DNA from: JASBRS01 sp964496495
GTDB taxonomy: Bacteria; Deinococcota; Deinococci; Deinococcales; Trueperaceae
Assembly (NCBI GenBank): GCA_964496495.1
Contig: CAZBZU010000009.1
Coordinates: 15,515-79,514 of the forward strand
DNA: 64,000 bases
Direction of reading: 5' to 3'
Within the stretch, counting starts at the first letter, position 1, and each line of letters opens with the position of its first letter. Of this stretch, positions 7,225-16,334 are shown in pieces. The notes beneath the pieces are model-generated. The model was not told the DNA's origin. It made no database searches and saw nothing but the letters and a program-made list of their open reading frames with translations. A program made the translations under genes and the position numbers.

Positions 7225-7686
7225 GGGTCGTCGACATGCGGGGCGCGCCGGGGCGGCGGGGCGGCCGGGGAGCGTGAGCCCCGCGGCCGTGCCGCCGGCA
7301 TGGCGGGTGCCTGCGCGGGCTCGCGCGGGACGGCGGCACCGCGTCGCCCGCATGCATGAAGATGCCCGGCCGGCGCGCTGCCGGCCGGTCGCCCGGCTGC
7401 AGTTCGCACGTGGGTGACAGCTGCCGTTGTCCAGATCGGGCCGCTCGGCCCGTGCGCGGGTCCGGGTGGAGACTCGGATGGTTCGTGATAATGTACGTCC
7501 ACCGGCGATACCTGGGGGCGGCGCATCGTCGGGGCGCCGGCTGGGCGTAGGCGCTCCGCGTTCGCTGTGGTTCCCGCAGCGCTCGCCGGTGCGTGGTTCC
7601 GGGTGCCGGCAGCGGCTCACGCGGGTGCGGCGGCGAGGCGCCCAGCGCGCGACCGGTGGCGACCGGCCGGGACCGGGAGGACGCGT
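7225..7686. other. Long leader region before the liv operon
   Basis: This is 462 bases without a credible gene. It includes GC-rich inverted segments near 7365-7395 and one AT-richer patch at 7481-7494 (GTTCGTGATAATGT) that could hold a -10 element (GATAAT, 7487-7492) for the transporter operon, although no good -35 lies before it. I recognise no riboswitch. Confidence 0.4.
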
Positions 7687-8487
7687 GTGAGCATGGAAGC
7701 CGACACCGCGGCCGCGGCGCCGCTGCTCTCGACCCGAGGCCTCAGCAAGTCGTTCCGCGGGCTGCGTGCCCTCGACCGCCACGATATCGTCGTTCGCCGC
7801 GGGGAGCTCCTCGGCGTCATCGGGCCCAACGGCTCGGGCAAGACCACGCTGTTCAACCTGATCTGCGGCTTCACCCGCGCCGACGAAGGGACCATCGCCT
7901 TCGACGGCCACGAGCTGACGCGGCTGCGGCCGCCGATCATCGCCCGCCTGGGGATCTCCCGAACCTTCCAAGGCAGCCGCGTGTGCAAGAGCATGAGCGT
8001 GCTGGAGAACGTCGAGGCCTCGGCACAGCGGTTGCACCCGGTCACGCTGATCGACGCCACGCTGGGCACGCCCCGCTATCGGCGCTCCCTGGCCGCCACC
8101 GAGGCTGCGGCGCTGGAGCTGCTTGAGCTGGTGGGCCTCTCGGACCTTTCCTGGGACCGCGCCGGATCGCTGGCCTACGGCAACCAGCGCCGCCTCGAGA
8201 TCGCCCGCGCGCTCGCCAGCCGGCCCAAGCTGCTGTTGCTCGACGAGCCCGCCGCGGGCATGGACCCGCAGGAGACCCGCGAGCTGATGGCGCTCATCCG
8301 CCGCATCCGCGACGCCTTCGACCTGGCGGTGGTGGTGATCGAGCACGACATGGACCTGGTCATGAACCTGTGCGAGCGCATCCAGGTGCTCGCCTACGGC
8401 GAGCTGATCTGCGAGGGCGACCCCGCCACGGTGCAGGCCGACCCCAAGGTGCTGGAGGCCTATCTGGGGAGCAGCCACCATGCCTGA
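7687..8487 (+). CDS. livG: Branched-chain amino acid/amide ABC transporter ATPase LivG
   Basis: This codes for 266 residues. GPNGSGKTTLFNLI near residue 50 is the Walker A loop, LAYGNQRRLEIARAL the ABC signature (in its LivG form) and LLLLDEPAAGMDP the Walker B box. The C-terminus EGDPATVQADPKVLEAYLG is typical of LivG. I choose the GTG at 7687 because GGGAGG ends 6 bases before it; the in-frame ATG at 7693 is the alternative. It is the first gene of livG-livF-livH-livM-binding protein, all joined by 4- to 8-base overlaps. The complex imports a branched-chain amino acid, amide or urea-like compound. Confidence 0.93.
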   Translation: MSMEADTAAAAPLLSTRGLSKSFRGLRALDRHDIVVRRGELLGVIGPNGSGKTTLFNLICGFTRADEGTIAFDGHELTRLRPPIIARLGISRTFQGSRVCKSMSVLENVEASAQRLHPVTLIDATLGTPRYRRSLAATEAAALELLELVGLSDLSWDRAGSLAYGNQRRLEIARALASRPKLLLLDEPAAGMDPQETRELMALIRRIRDAFDLAVVVIEHDMDLVMNLCERIQVLAYGELICEGDPATVQADPKVLEAYLGSSHHA

Positions 8488-9199
8488 GATGCTGGCGCTG
8501 CAGGACCTGAGCGTCAACTACGGGCCGGTGGCCGCCCTCAAGGGCATCGACCTGAGCCTGCAGGAGGGTGAGGCGGTGGCGCTGCTCGGCGCCAACGGCG
8601 CGGGCAAGAGCACCACGTTGCGAACGGTGTCCGGCATCGTGCGCCCCCGTCAGGGCTCGGTTCGCTACCGCGGCAAGGACATCGGCCGCCTGGATCCCGG
8701 CGTGATCGTGGGTCTGGGGGTGGCGCACTGCCCCGAAGGGCGGCGTGTGTTCGCCGGCATGACGGTGCTCGAGAACCTCAAGCTGGGCGCCAGCCGTCGA
8801 GGCGATGAGGCTGGCGTGCGGCAGGACATCGGCCGCATGGAGGAGCTGTTCCCGGTGCTCGGCGAGCGCCGTCAGCAGCGGGCCGGGACGCTTTCCGGCG
8901 GGGAGCAGCAGATGCTCGCCATCGCCAGGGCGCTGATGAGCAGCCCCAGGCTGCTGCTGCTCGACGAGCCCTCGCTGGGCCTGGCGCCCTTGCTGGTGGA
9001 GACCATCTTCGAGACCCTGGCCGAGCTCAAGCGGGCGGGCGTCACGCTGCTGCTGGTCGAGCAGAACGCCCGGGTGGCGCTCGAGCTGGTCGACCGGGCG
9101 CTGGTGCTGCGCACCGGCAACGTGGTGGCCTCGGGCAGCTCCGCGGAGCTCAAGCGCGATCCGCAGGTGGTGGAGGCGTACCTGGGAGGTGGGCGTTGA
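8480..9199 (+). CDS. livF: Branched-chain amino acid/amide ABC transporter ATPase LivF
   Basis: This codes for 239 residues. GANGAGKSTTLRTVSG is Walker A, TLSGGEQQMLAIARAL the ABC signature (LSGGEQQ, typical of LivF) and LLLLDEPSLGLAP Walker B. It pairs with LivG to energise the two membrane subunits encoded next. The ATG at 8480 overlaps the end of livG by 8 bases, so translation is probably coupled. Confidence 0.95.
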   Translation: MPEMLALQDLSVNYGPVAALKGIDLSLQEGEAVALLGANGAGKSTTLRTVSGIVRPRQGSVRYRGKDIGRLDPGVIVGLGVAHCPEGRRVFAGMTVLENLKLGASRRGDEAGVRQDIGRMEELFPVLGERRQQRAGTLSGGEQQMLAIARALMSSPRLLLLDEPSLGLAPLLVETIFETLAELKRAGVTLLLVEQNARVALELVDRALVLRTGNVVASGSSAELKRDPQVVEAYLGGGR

Positions 9200-10098
9200 A
9201 CGTCTTCGACTACGTCAGCCAGCAGCTGGTCAACGCCGTCAGCCTGGGTTCCCTCTACGCGCTCATCGCCGTGGGGCTGTCGCTGGTGTTCGGCATCCTC
9301 AACCTCATCAACTTCGCCCACGGCGACATGATGATGGTCGGCGCCTTCGCGGCGCTGCTGCTGCAGTCCGCCGGCGTGCCGTTCCCGGTGGCGCTACTGG
9401 GCGGCATCGTCTTCGGCGGGCTGGCCGGCTTCGTCATGGAGCGCACCGCCTTCCGGCCGGTGCGCGGCGCGCCCGACGTCACCATGCTGCTCACCTCCCT
9501 CGGCGTCACCTACATCCTGGAGAACCTGGGCATCCTGCTGTTCTCGGCCAGCCCTCGCAACTTCCCGCTGCCCGCCTGGCTCGGCCACGTCTACAAGCTC
9601 GCCGGCGGGCGCATCACCTTCACCAACATCAACGTGCTGACGCTGGTGTTCTCGGTGGTGGCCTTCCTCTTCCTGTACTGGTTCGTCACCCGCACGGCCG
9701 TGGGGCTGGGCATGCGGGCCACCGCCGAGGACCTGATCGCGGCGCGGCTGGTGGGGGTCCGGGTCAACCTGGTGATCGTGGTCGCCTTCGTGCTGGCGTC
9801 GGCCTTCGCGGGGCTGGCCGGGATGTTGTGGGCGGCGCAGGTGGGGGTCGCCTATCCGCTGATGGGCTTCACGCCCATGCTCAAGTCGTTCGTGGCCGCC
9901 ATCATCGGGGGCTTCGGCACCATCGAGGGCGCACTGCTGGGCGGCTACGTGCTGGGCGCGCTGGAGATCGCCATCGTGGCGTTCCTGCCTCCCTCGGTCT
10001 CGCCTTATCGCGACGCCATCGTGTTCGGTCTGCTGATCGTGCTGCTGCTCTTCCGCCCCGGCGGCATCACCAACGTCCGCCGGGAGGTGAAGCTGTGA
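9196..10098 (+). CDS. livH: Branched-chain amino acid/amide ABC permease LivH
   Basis: This codes for 300 residues and about eight hydrophobic spans. SLGSLYALIAVGLSLVFGIL at the N-terminus and NFAHGDMMMVGAF are the hallmark of LivH permeases. AAIIGGFGTIEGALLGG near residue 240 is the EAA-like loop that contacts the ATPases. The start is a TTG at 9196 that overlaps the livF stop by 4 bases, preceded by GGGAGG. Confidence 0.95.
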   Translation: MNVFDYVSQQLVNAVSLGSLYALIAVGLSLVFGILNLINFAHGDMMMVGAFAALLLQSAGVPFPVALLGGIVFGGLAGFVMERTAFRPVRGAPDVTMLLTSLGVTYILENLGILLFSASPRNFPLPAWLGHVYKLAGGRITFTNINVLTLVFSVVAFLFLYWFVTRTAVGLGMRATAEDLIAARLVGVRVNLVIVVAFVLASAFAGLAGMLWAAQVGVAYPLMGFTPMLKSFVAAIIGGFGTIEGALLGGYVLGALEIAIVAFLPPSVSPYRDAIVFGLLIVLLLFRPGGITNVRREVKL

Positions 10099-11138
10099 GG
10101 CCGGGCCGGTTGGTGCTCTTCGCCGCGGGCATGGTGGCGGTCGGGCTCGCCGCCCCGCACATCGGCGAGTACCCGATGCGGGTGCTGCTGGTGATGGGCA
10201 TCGAGATCATCATGGTCGTGTCGATGGCGCTCTCCAACGGCTTCACCGGGGTGTTCTCGCTCGGCCACGTCGGCTTCATCGGCCTGGGTGCCTACGCGGC
10301 GGCCATCCTCACGCTGCCGGTGACCGCCAAGCACGCCTACCTGCGCGACCTGCCCGGCTTCCTGTCCCACGTCAGCCTCGGCTTCCTGCCCGCGACGCTG
10401 GTCGCCGGCGCCCTGTGCGTGCTGGTGGCGTTCCTGGTGGGGCTGCCGTTGATGCGGCTGTCGGGCCACTACGTCACCGTCGCCACGCTCGGGCTGCTGG
10501 TGATCGTCAACGTGGTGCTGGTCAACGCCGACGCCTTCACCCGCGGCTCGCGCACCTTCACCGGCGTCCTGCCCTACACGACCATCTGGTGGGTGCTCGG
10601 CTGGCTGGCCGTCACCTGGCTGGTGAGCTCGCGCATCGCGTACTCCCCCTTCGGGCGCGCCATGCGCGTGAGCCGCGAGGACCTGGTGGCCGCCGAGGCG
10701 GTCGGCATCGATATCCTTCCCACCCGGCTGACGGCCTTCGTGGTGAGCGCGTTCTTCTCGGGCGTGGCGGGCGCGCTCTACGCCCACTACCTCACCTCCT
10801 TCTCGCCGCACGCGTTCTACTTCCCGCTTATGATCCAGCTGCTGGTGATGCTGGTGGTGGGCGGCATGTCGAGCCTCACCGGCGCCAGCGTGGGCGTGGT
10901 GGTGGTGACCATCCTGTCCGAGGTGCTGCGCAACCTGGAACGCGGCTTCCATCTGGGGGCGCTGCACGTCCCTCCGCTCTACGGCGCCAGTCAGGTCACG
11001 CTCGGCGTGATCTTCATCCTGATCATGGTCTTCCGGCCCCAAGGGTTGCTGGGGGACTTCGAGCTCGTCCTCGTTCCGAGGAGCCGGCGCTCTCGCCTCG
11101 CCGGCACGACACCAGAGGAAACGGAGGTACAGGCATGA
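10095..11138 (+). CDS. livM: Branched-chain amino acid/amide ABC permease LivM
   Basis: This codes for 347 residues with about ten spans. SMALSNGFTGVFSLGHVGFIGLGAY and ILPTRLTAFVVSAFFSGVAGALYAH, quoted here only as landmarks near residues 35 and 215, are LivM signatures, and VVGGMSSLTGASVG is its ATPase-contact loop. The GTG at 10095 overlaps the livH stop as GTGA. Longer upstream frame is only the shadow of livH. The C-terminal 25 residues after FRPQGLLG are a charged cytoplasmic tail. Confidence 0.93.
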   Translation: MRPGRLVLFAAGMVAVGLAAPHIGEYPMRVLLVMGIEIIMVVSMALSNGFTGVFSLGHVGFIGLGAYAAAILTLPVTAKHAYLRDLPGFLSHVSLGFLPATLVAGALCVLVAFLVGLPLMRLSGHYVTVATLGLLVIVNVVLVNADAFTRGSRTFTGVLPYTTIWWVLGWLAVTWLVSSRIAYSPFGRAMRVSREDLVAAEAVGIDILPTRLTAFVVSAFFSGVAGALYAHYLTSFSPHAFYFPLMIQLLVMLVVGGMSSLTGASVGVVVVTILSEVLRNLERGFHLGALHVPPLYGASQVTLGVIFILIMVFRPQGLLGDFELVLVPRSRRSRLAGTTPEETEVQA

Positions 11139-12292
11139 GGAACGTTCGGCCCCTAGTGGTGATGCTGGCGGCGCTTCTCCTGGCGGGTGCGGGTCTGGCC
11201 CAGACGCCGATCAAGATCGGCGGCGCCTTCAACCTGACCGGCGCGCTGTCCTCGCTGGACGTGCCGGCGGCGAACGGTGCCAAGCTGGCGGTGAAGGAGA
11301 TCAACGCCGCCGGAGGGGTGCTGGGCCGCCAGCTCGAGCTGGTGGTCTACGACGGCAAGACGGATCCGGCGACCATCACCAACATCGCCACCCAGATGAT
11401 CAACGGCGACCACGTCGTGGCGATCACCGGGTTCACCGACTCCGACTCTGCCCTGGCCCTGGGCCCCATCGCCCAGCGCAACAAGATCCCCTTCGTGACG
11501 GCCGGCGCCACCTCGCCGCTGCTGCCAACGCAGATCGGCGACTACATGTTCCTGGAGCCGTTCGGCGACAACGTGCAGGCGGCGGTCGGCGCCGAGTACG
11601 CCATGAAGAACTTCGGCAGCAACGCCTACCTGCTCTACGACAAGGCGACGGAGTACACCAACCTGCTGGCGGGGTACTTCAAGGACGCCTTCACCCACGC
11701 GGGCGGGAAGATCCTGCTGGAGGACTCCTACAAGTCGGGCGACACCTCCTACACGGCACAGATCACCAAGCTGAAGGCGCTCTCGACCCAGCCCGACTTC
11801 CTCTACATCTCGGCCATGCCCGACGACATCGGCACCATCGTCAAGCAGGTGCGGCAGGCCGGCATCGACAAGCCCATCATCGGCGGTGACGGCTACGACA
11901 CGCCGCTGCTGGTGAAGGTGGCGGGCCCGGCCTCCAACGACGTCTACTACACCACCCACGCCCTCATGACGATGGACAGCACCCCGGCCGTCCAGAAGTT
12001 CATGAAGGCCTACAAGGCCGAGTACGGCAAGGATCCCGAGAACGCCTTCGCGGCCCTCGGCTACGACGCCGTGCACCTCATTGCCCATGCCATCACGCAG
12101 GCAGGGTCGACAGATCCCACCAAGATCCGCGACGCGCTGCAGGCCACCAAGAACCTGCCCGGCGTGACCGGAGCGATCAGCTACACCAACGGCAAGCGGG
12201 TCCCGCAGAAGCAGGTGACCGTCATCGGCGTCAAGAACGAGCAGCTCTACCTCGCCGCGCAGCTCGCGCCGAGCTACATCCCCACGCCCTGA
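11135..12292 (+). CDS. ABC transporter substrate-binding protein (Peripla_BP_6, LivJ/LivK-like)
   Basis: This codes for 385 residues. An N-terminal signal peptide (VVMLAALLLAGAGLAQ) ends near residue 24. Then TPIKIGGAFNLTGALSSLD and AVKEINAAGGVLGRQLELV show the type-1 periplasmic-binding fold used by Liv/Urt/Amt-type transporters. The protein captures the ligand outside the membrane for LivHM. GGAGG lies about 8 bases before the ATG, which overlaps the livM stop by 4 bases. The ligand could be a branched-chain amino acid, but the enzymes encoded downstream suggest an amide or glutamyl compound. Confidence 0.92.
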   Translation: MRNVRPLVVMLAALLLAGAGLAQTPIKIGGAFNLTGALSSLDVPAANGAKLAVKEINAAGGVLGRQLELVVYDGKTDPATITNIATQMINGDHVVAITGFTDSDSALALGPIAQRNKIPFVTAGATSPLLPTQIGDYMFLEPFGDNVQAAVGAEYAMKNFGSNAYLLYDKATEYTNLLAGYFKDAFTHAGGKILLEDSYKSGDTSYTAQITKLKALSTQPDFLYISAMPDDIGTIVKQVRQAGIDKPIIGGDGYDTPLLVKVAGPASNDVYYTTHALMTMDSTPAVQKFMKAYKAEYGKDPENAFAALGYDAVHLIAHAITQAGSTDPTKIRDALQATKNLPGVTGAISYTNGKRVPQKQVTVIGVKNEQLYLAAQLAPSYIPTP

Positions 12293-12307
12293 GCGCCGTG
12301 CCTTCTC

Positions 12308-12339
12308 GGCCGCCCGGTCTCCTTGGAGGCCGGGCGGCC
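12308..12339 (+). terminator. Hairpin after the transporter genes
   Basis: GGCCGCCCGG at 12308-12317 pairs perfectly with 12330-12339 around a 12-base loop. It lies 15 bases after the binding-protein stop and 84 before the next gene, so it may terminate part of the transcripts and set a lower level for the enzymes downstream. Confidence 0.6.
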
Positions 12340-12423
12340 GGCTTGGCGCCATTGACGACGGGAGGCGACATGGAGGACCAGGACAGATGAAACCGACAGG
12401 CGTGCGATGAGGGAGGCGCCGCG

Positions 12424-13755
12424 ATGAAGGACGCGACCTACCATCTCCTCAAGGCGCTGGGGGTGCGCTCGGTGCGCTTCGTCACCAGCCCCAACAGCAA
12501 CGTCATCCGTGGCAAGGCCGTCACGCTGGAGTCGCTCGGCGACGTGTGGGAGGGCGGCATCGGCTTCACCCAGGCGCTCCAGGCGCTGCCGGTGATGTTC
12601 GATGCGGTGGTGGGAGACAGCGGGCTGGGACCGGTCGGCGAGGCCTTCCTGGTCGCCGACTGGCCCACCCTGCGGCCGCTGCCGCACGCGCCCAGCCGTG
12701 CGCGCGTCTTCGGCGACTTCCACGTCGGCGGCGAGCCCTGGGCCCACTGCCCGCGCAGCTTCCTCAAACGCGTGCTGGCCGCCGCGGAACGGGACGGCAT
12801 CAGCCTGCAGGCGGGCTTCGAGTACGAGTTCATCGTGCTGCAAGGCCGCGACCCCCTGCAAGCCATGGACGACACGGTGTTCGCCGCCACGCAAGGCGCC
12901 GACGTCGGCCTGGAGCTCATCGACGACATCAACGAGGCGCTCGACGGCCAGGGCGTGCACGTGGAGCAGCACTACGCCGAGTCCTCGCCCGGCCAGCACG
13001 AGCTGGCGGTGGCGCCCTGCGGCCCGCTGCAGGCCGCCGACGGCAACCTGGCCGTCCGCGAGACGGTGCGGGCGGTGGCGCGCGAGCACGGCCTGGTGGC
13101 GAGCTTCCTGCCCAAGATCTTCGAGAACACGGCGGGCAACGGTTGCCACCTCAACCTGTCGCTGTGGCGGGGTGGCGCCGCGGTGCTTCCCGACCCGGCG
13201 CGGCCCCACGGCATCTCGGTGGAGGGGGAGGCCTTCATGGCCGGGGTGCTGGAGCACCTGCCGGCACTGATGGGCATCACGGTCGCCAGCGCCAACTCCT
13301 ACCGGCGCATCCGCCCGCACTTCTGGAGCGGCGCCTTCCGCGCCTGGGGCAAGGACAACCGCGAGGCGGCGCTGCGCTTGCCGACCGGACGCCACGGCGT
13401 CGGCCCCAACCACTTCGAGCTCAAGACCCACGACGTCACCGCCAACCCCTACCTCTCCCTGGCGGCGGTCATCACCGCCGGGCTGGACGGCATGCGGCGC
13501 GGCCTCAGCCTTCCGGAGCCGGTCCAGGGGGATCCCGGCCTGCTCAGCGATGAGGAGCGCCGGGCGCTCGCCGTGGACCCGCTACCCACAGATCTGGAGG
13601 AGGCGCTGAGGCGGCTCGAGCGCGACGAGCTCGTTGCCGACGCGATGGGCGCCGACTTCCTGCGCTCCTACGTGGCAGTGAAGCGCAACGAGTGGGAGGC
13701 GACCAAGGACCTCGCCCTGGAGGACCAGGTTGCCATGCTCCTGGAGCGCTACTAG
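12424..13755 (+). CDS. Glutamine synthetase-like enzyme (FluG/PuuA-type gamma-glutamyl ligase)
   Basis: This codes for 443 residues with the full glutamine synthetase catalytic fold. GFEYEFIVL near residue 138 and YAESSPGQHELAVAP near 183 supply metal-binding glutamates. GNGCHLNLSLW near 239 carries the conserved His, RAWGKDNREAALRLP the ATP/glutamate-binding Arg residues, and NHFELKTHDVTANPYLSLAA the last active-site Glu and Arg. It lacks the C-terminal adenylylation Tyr loop of housekeeping GlnA. It resembles the small GS-like ligases that join glutamate to amines. Its neighbours are an amidohydrolase (13 bases on) and an M20 peptidase, so a role in nitrogen-compound catabolism is more likely than ammonia assimilation. 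Confidence 0.85.
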   Translation: MKDATYHLLKALGVRSVRFVTSPNSNVIRGKAVTLESLGDVWEGGIGFTQALQALPVMFDAVVGDSGLGPVGEAFLVADWPTLRPLPHAPSRARVFGDFHVGGEPWAHCPRSFLKRVLAAAERDGISLQAGFEYEFIVLQGRDPLQAMDDTVFAATQGADVGLELIDDINEALDGQGVHVEQHYAESSPGQHELAVAPCGPLQAADGNLAVRETVRAVAREHGLVASFLPKIFENTAGNGCHLNLSLWRGGAAVLPDPARPHGISVEGEAFMAGVLEHLPALMGITVASANSYRRIRPHFWSGAFRAWGKDNREAALRLPTGRHGVGPNHFELKTHDVTANPYLSLAAVITAGLDGMRRGLSLPEPVQGDPGLLSDEERRALAVDPLPTDLEEALRRLERDELVADAMGADFLRSYVAVKRNEWEATKDLALEDQVAMLLERY

Positions 13756-13768
13756 TGGAGCGGACCTG

Positions 13769-14884
13769 ATGGACCTTTCGGCGGTGCCCGTCGTCGACCA
13801 TCACGCCCACAACATCGCCGTGGACGACGTCATCGCCGCCATTCCCTACGCCGCGCCCTTCACCGAGGCGACGGATCCCGACAGCGTGCGCGGCTTCGCG
13901 CCCGACATCCTCGCCTACCGCCGCAGCCTGCGCGACCTGGGGGAGCTCTTCGGGGTGGCTCCGGAGGCCGGGGCGCTAGCCGCGGAGCGGGAGCGCCTGG
14001 GGGTGGAGGAGACCACCCGGCGCTGCTTCGAGGCCGCCAACATGGAGGCGCTATTCCTCGACGACGGCCTGATGGAAGGGCAGGTCCGGCCGCTGGCGTG
14101 GCACCAGCGGTTCGTGCCCACCCGCCGGGTGCTGCGGCTGGAGACGCTGGCGCAGAAGCACATCCAGCAGGCAGGCAGCTTCGCCGCGTTCCGCGAGAGC
14201 TTCCTCGCCGCCATCGACCCGGCGCCTGCCGGGGTGGTGGCCTTCAAGAGCATCGCCGCCTACCGCTCCGGCCTGGCGATCGACGGCGCCGACGCGGAGG
14301 CCGCCGAGGCGGGCTTCCGGCGGCTGAAGGCCGCCTGGCCCGAAGGTGAGCCGCGGCTTGCCGACAAGCCGCTCGTCGACTGGGTGGTGGTGGAGGGCCT
14401 GCGAGCGGCCGCCCGTCAGGGGCTGCCGACGCAGTTCCACACGGGCTTCGGCGACCCCGACCTGGACCTCAGGCTGGCCAACCCCTTGCACCTGCGACCG
14501 CTGCTGGAGGACCCTGCGCTGAGGCAGGCACGGCTGGTGCTGCTCCACGCGTCCTACCCCTACAGCCGTGAGGCCGGCTACCTGGCAGCCATGTACCCGC
14601 AGGTGTACGTCGACTACGGCCTGGCCGTGCCTTGCCTCAGCGTCGCGGGCATGCGCCGCGCCCTGGCGATGCTCCTGGAGCTGGCGCCCGCCAGCAAGGT
14701 GCTCTACAGCTCCGACGCGCACCTGGTGCCGGAGCTCTACTACGTCTGCGGGAGGTGGGGGCGCCGCGTACTCGGCGAGGTGCTTGAGGGGACGGTGGCC
14801 GACGGCGACCTCACCGCCGGCGAGGCGGACGCGGTCGCGGAAGGGGTGCTGCGCGGCAACGCCAGCCGGGTGTATCACTGGTGA
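13769..14884 (+). CDS. FluG-type amidohydrolase (amidohydrolase 2 family)
   Basis: This codes for 371 residues. VVDHHAHN at residues 7-14 is the metal-binding His-x-His motif of amidohydrolases. LPTQFHTGFGDPDLDL near 225, ARLVLLHASYPYSREA near 258 and KVLYSSDAHLVPELYYV near 310 supply the later His and Asp ligands. The QFHTGFGD and SYPY elements are those of the amidohydrolase half of FluG/NodGS proteins, in which this domain is fused in front of a glutamine synthetase domain. Here the two halves are separate neighbouring genes, with the order reversed. It probably hydrolyses an amide or gamma-glutamyl bond. The ATG at 13769 is preferred over the longer frame, which begins inside the GS gene. 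Confidence 0.82.
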   Translation: MDLSAVPVVDHHAHNIAVDDVIAAIPYAAPFTEATDPDSVRGFAPDILAYRRSLRDLGELFGVAPEAGALAAERERLGVEETTRRCFEAANMEALFLDDGLMEGQVRPLAWHQRFVPTRRVLRLETLAQKHIQQAGSFAAFRESFLAAIDPAPAGVVAFKSIAAYRSGLAIDGADAEAAEAGFRRLKAAWPEGEPRLADKPLVDWVVVEGLRAAARQGLPTQFHTGFGDPDLDLRLANPLHLRPLLEDPALRQARLVLLHASYPYSREAGYLAAMYPQVYVDYGLAVPCLSVAGMRRALAMLLELAPASKVLYSSDAHLVPELYYVCGRWGRRVLGEVLEGTVADGDLTAGEADAVAEGVLRGNASRVYHW

Positions 14885-16017
14885 TCGACCCACGAGCCAT
14901 CGACGAGCTTCTCGGCGCCGCCGACCGCGCCGAGGCGGCCTACCTGGGGGACCTCGAGGCGCTGGTGCGCATCGAGACCCCCAGCGGGCACCTTCCCGGT
15001 CTCGAGGCGGCCGCCGCCTGGCTGACGGACGCCTTCGGCGCCGTGGGCGAGGTCAGCCGCGACGACACGCCCGCGGGGCCGCTCTTGACGGTACTCGCGC
15101 AGGGGCAGGGGACGCGGGTGCTGGTGCTCGCCCACTACGACACGGTGCAGCCGGTGGGCTCCTGGCCGCAGCCGTGGCGGCGCCAGGGCGACCGCATCTA
15201 CGGTCCCGGCACCAACGACATGAAGGGCGGCCTGCTGTTCGCCCTGCACGCGCTCAAGCTGCTGCGACCGGAGCGCCGGCCGGAGCTGCGGGTGCTGCTC
15301 ACGCCCGACGAGGAGGTGGGCAGTGAGGTCAGCCGACCGCGCATCGAGGACGCGGCCCGCTACGTCGACGCGGTGCTGGTGCTGGAAGCCCCCACCAACG
15401 ACGGCGATCCCAAGGTGGCCCGCAAGGGCGGCGGACGCTACCGCCTGACGGTCCACGGCAAGGCCGCCCACCAGGGCGTCGAGCCGGAGAAGGGCGTCAA
15501 CGCGGTGGTCGAGGCGGCGCATCAGGTGCTGGCGCTCGGGGCCATCGAGGATGTCGAGGCGGGCACCCGGTTGGGGGCCAACGTCATCCGCGGCGGCACC
15601 GTGCCGAACGTGGTGGCGGACCGGGTGGAGGTGGACATCGACGCACGCGCCTGGACGCTGGCCGAAGGAGACCGCGTGGACCGCGCCCTGCGCTCGCTCC
15701 GACCCGTGCTGCCGGGCGCCGCGCTGGACCTCGCGGGCGGCTTCGAGCGGCCGCCGATGGAGGCGCTGCCGGGGAGCGTGGCGCTGTTCGAGCGCGCGCA
15801 GCGCATCGGCGGGGAGCTGGGGCTGACACTGTCGCCGGGCCGGGTCGGCGGCGGCTCGGACGGCAACTTCACGGCGGCCATGGGCGTGGCGACGCTCGAC
15901 GGTCTGGGTCCGGTCGGCTTCGCGGACCACACCCGGGAGGAGCACATCCTGCGCTCCGAGATCGCACGGCGGCTGGCGCTGTTCGCGAGCCTGCTCTCGG
16001 ATCTGGCCGACGGCTGA
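14881..16017 (+). CDS. M20 family metallopeptidase (carboxypeptidase G2-like)
   Basis: This codes for 378 residues. VLAHYDTVQPVGSW near residue 83 is the first metal-binding motif (His, Asp). GPGTNDMKGGLLF has the bridging Asp, TPDEEVGS near 142 has the catalytic Glu pair, and GRVGGGSDGNFTA near 320 is typical of glutamate carboxypeptidases of the CPG2 group. The dimerisation domain with GKAAHQGVEPEKG lies between. It likely releases an amino acid, perhaps glutamate, from an N-acyl or gamma-linked compound. The GTG at 14881 overlaps the amidohydrolase stop as GTGA. No signal peptide is seen, so it is cytoplasmic. A strong hairpin ends the operon. Confidence 0.88.
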   Translation: MIDPRAIDELLGAADRAEAAYLGDLEALVRIETPSGHLPGLEAAAAWLTDAFGAVGEVSRDDTPAGPLLTVLAQGQGTRVLVLAHYDTVQPVGSWPQPWRRQGDRIYGPGTNDMKGGLLFALHALKLLRPERRPELRVLLTPDEEVGSEVSRPRIEDAARYVDAVLVLEAPTNDGDPKVARKGGGRYRLTVHGKAAHQGVEPEKGVNAVVEAAHQVLALGAIEDVEAGTRLGANVIRGGTVPNVVADRVEVDIDARAWTLAEGDRVDRALRSLRPVLPGAALDLAGGFERPPMEALPGSVALFERAQRIGGELGLTLSPGRVGGGSDGNFTAAMGVATLDGLGPVGFADHTREEHILRSEIARRLALFASLLSDLADG

Positions 16018-16039
16018 TCCCGGCGGTCGGCAAGAGTCG

Positions 16040-16059
16040 GGGCGCGCCACGGCGCGCCC
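16040..16059 (+). terminator. Perfect 9-bp hairpin terminator
   Basis: GGGCGCGCC at 16040-16048 pairs with 16051-16059 across 2 bases, followed by GTTCTCG. It lies 22 bases after the M20 peptidase stop and ends the run that begins with livG. Confidence 0.65.
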
Positions 16060-16334
16060 GTTCTCGCTAGTCCGGTTGCCCCCCACGCGTTCGTCTGCAA
16101 CGATACACCCCGCCTGACGCGTTGCGGACAAAATCGGAGCATCGTTCCGGATGGAAGCGGTTGCCGGGCGCGAGGCGGCATTGCTGGACACGGGACGCGA
16201 TTCTCCGCGTCTCGGAGTAATCGTCCGCGTTGCGTCCGGTCAGCCGCGCCGCGAGGCGGGATGCAGGTGGCATGGCGCGCTCGCGGACGGTTCGCGTCCG
16301 CGGCTGGCGCGGCGCGTCGGGAACCGGCGCACGC
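16060..16334. other. Intergenic, no gene seen
   Basis: This GC-rich stretch between convergent transcripts has many short CGCG-type palindromes. I can assign no gene, RNA or repeat family to it. Confidence 0.5.

Noticed and set aside
7225..7686. A riboswitch in the long leader of the liv operon
   Set aside because: Only ordinary GC-rich hairpins were seen; no conserved aptamer core that I know could be matched.
6049..8517. An 822-codon open frame on the minus strand across the aldo/keto reductase and livG
   Set aside because: It is antisense to two clear genes and has the His/Arg/Gly-rich composition of shadow frames in very GC-rich DNA.
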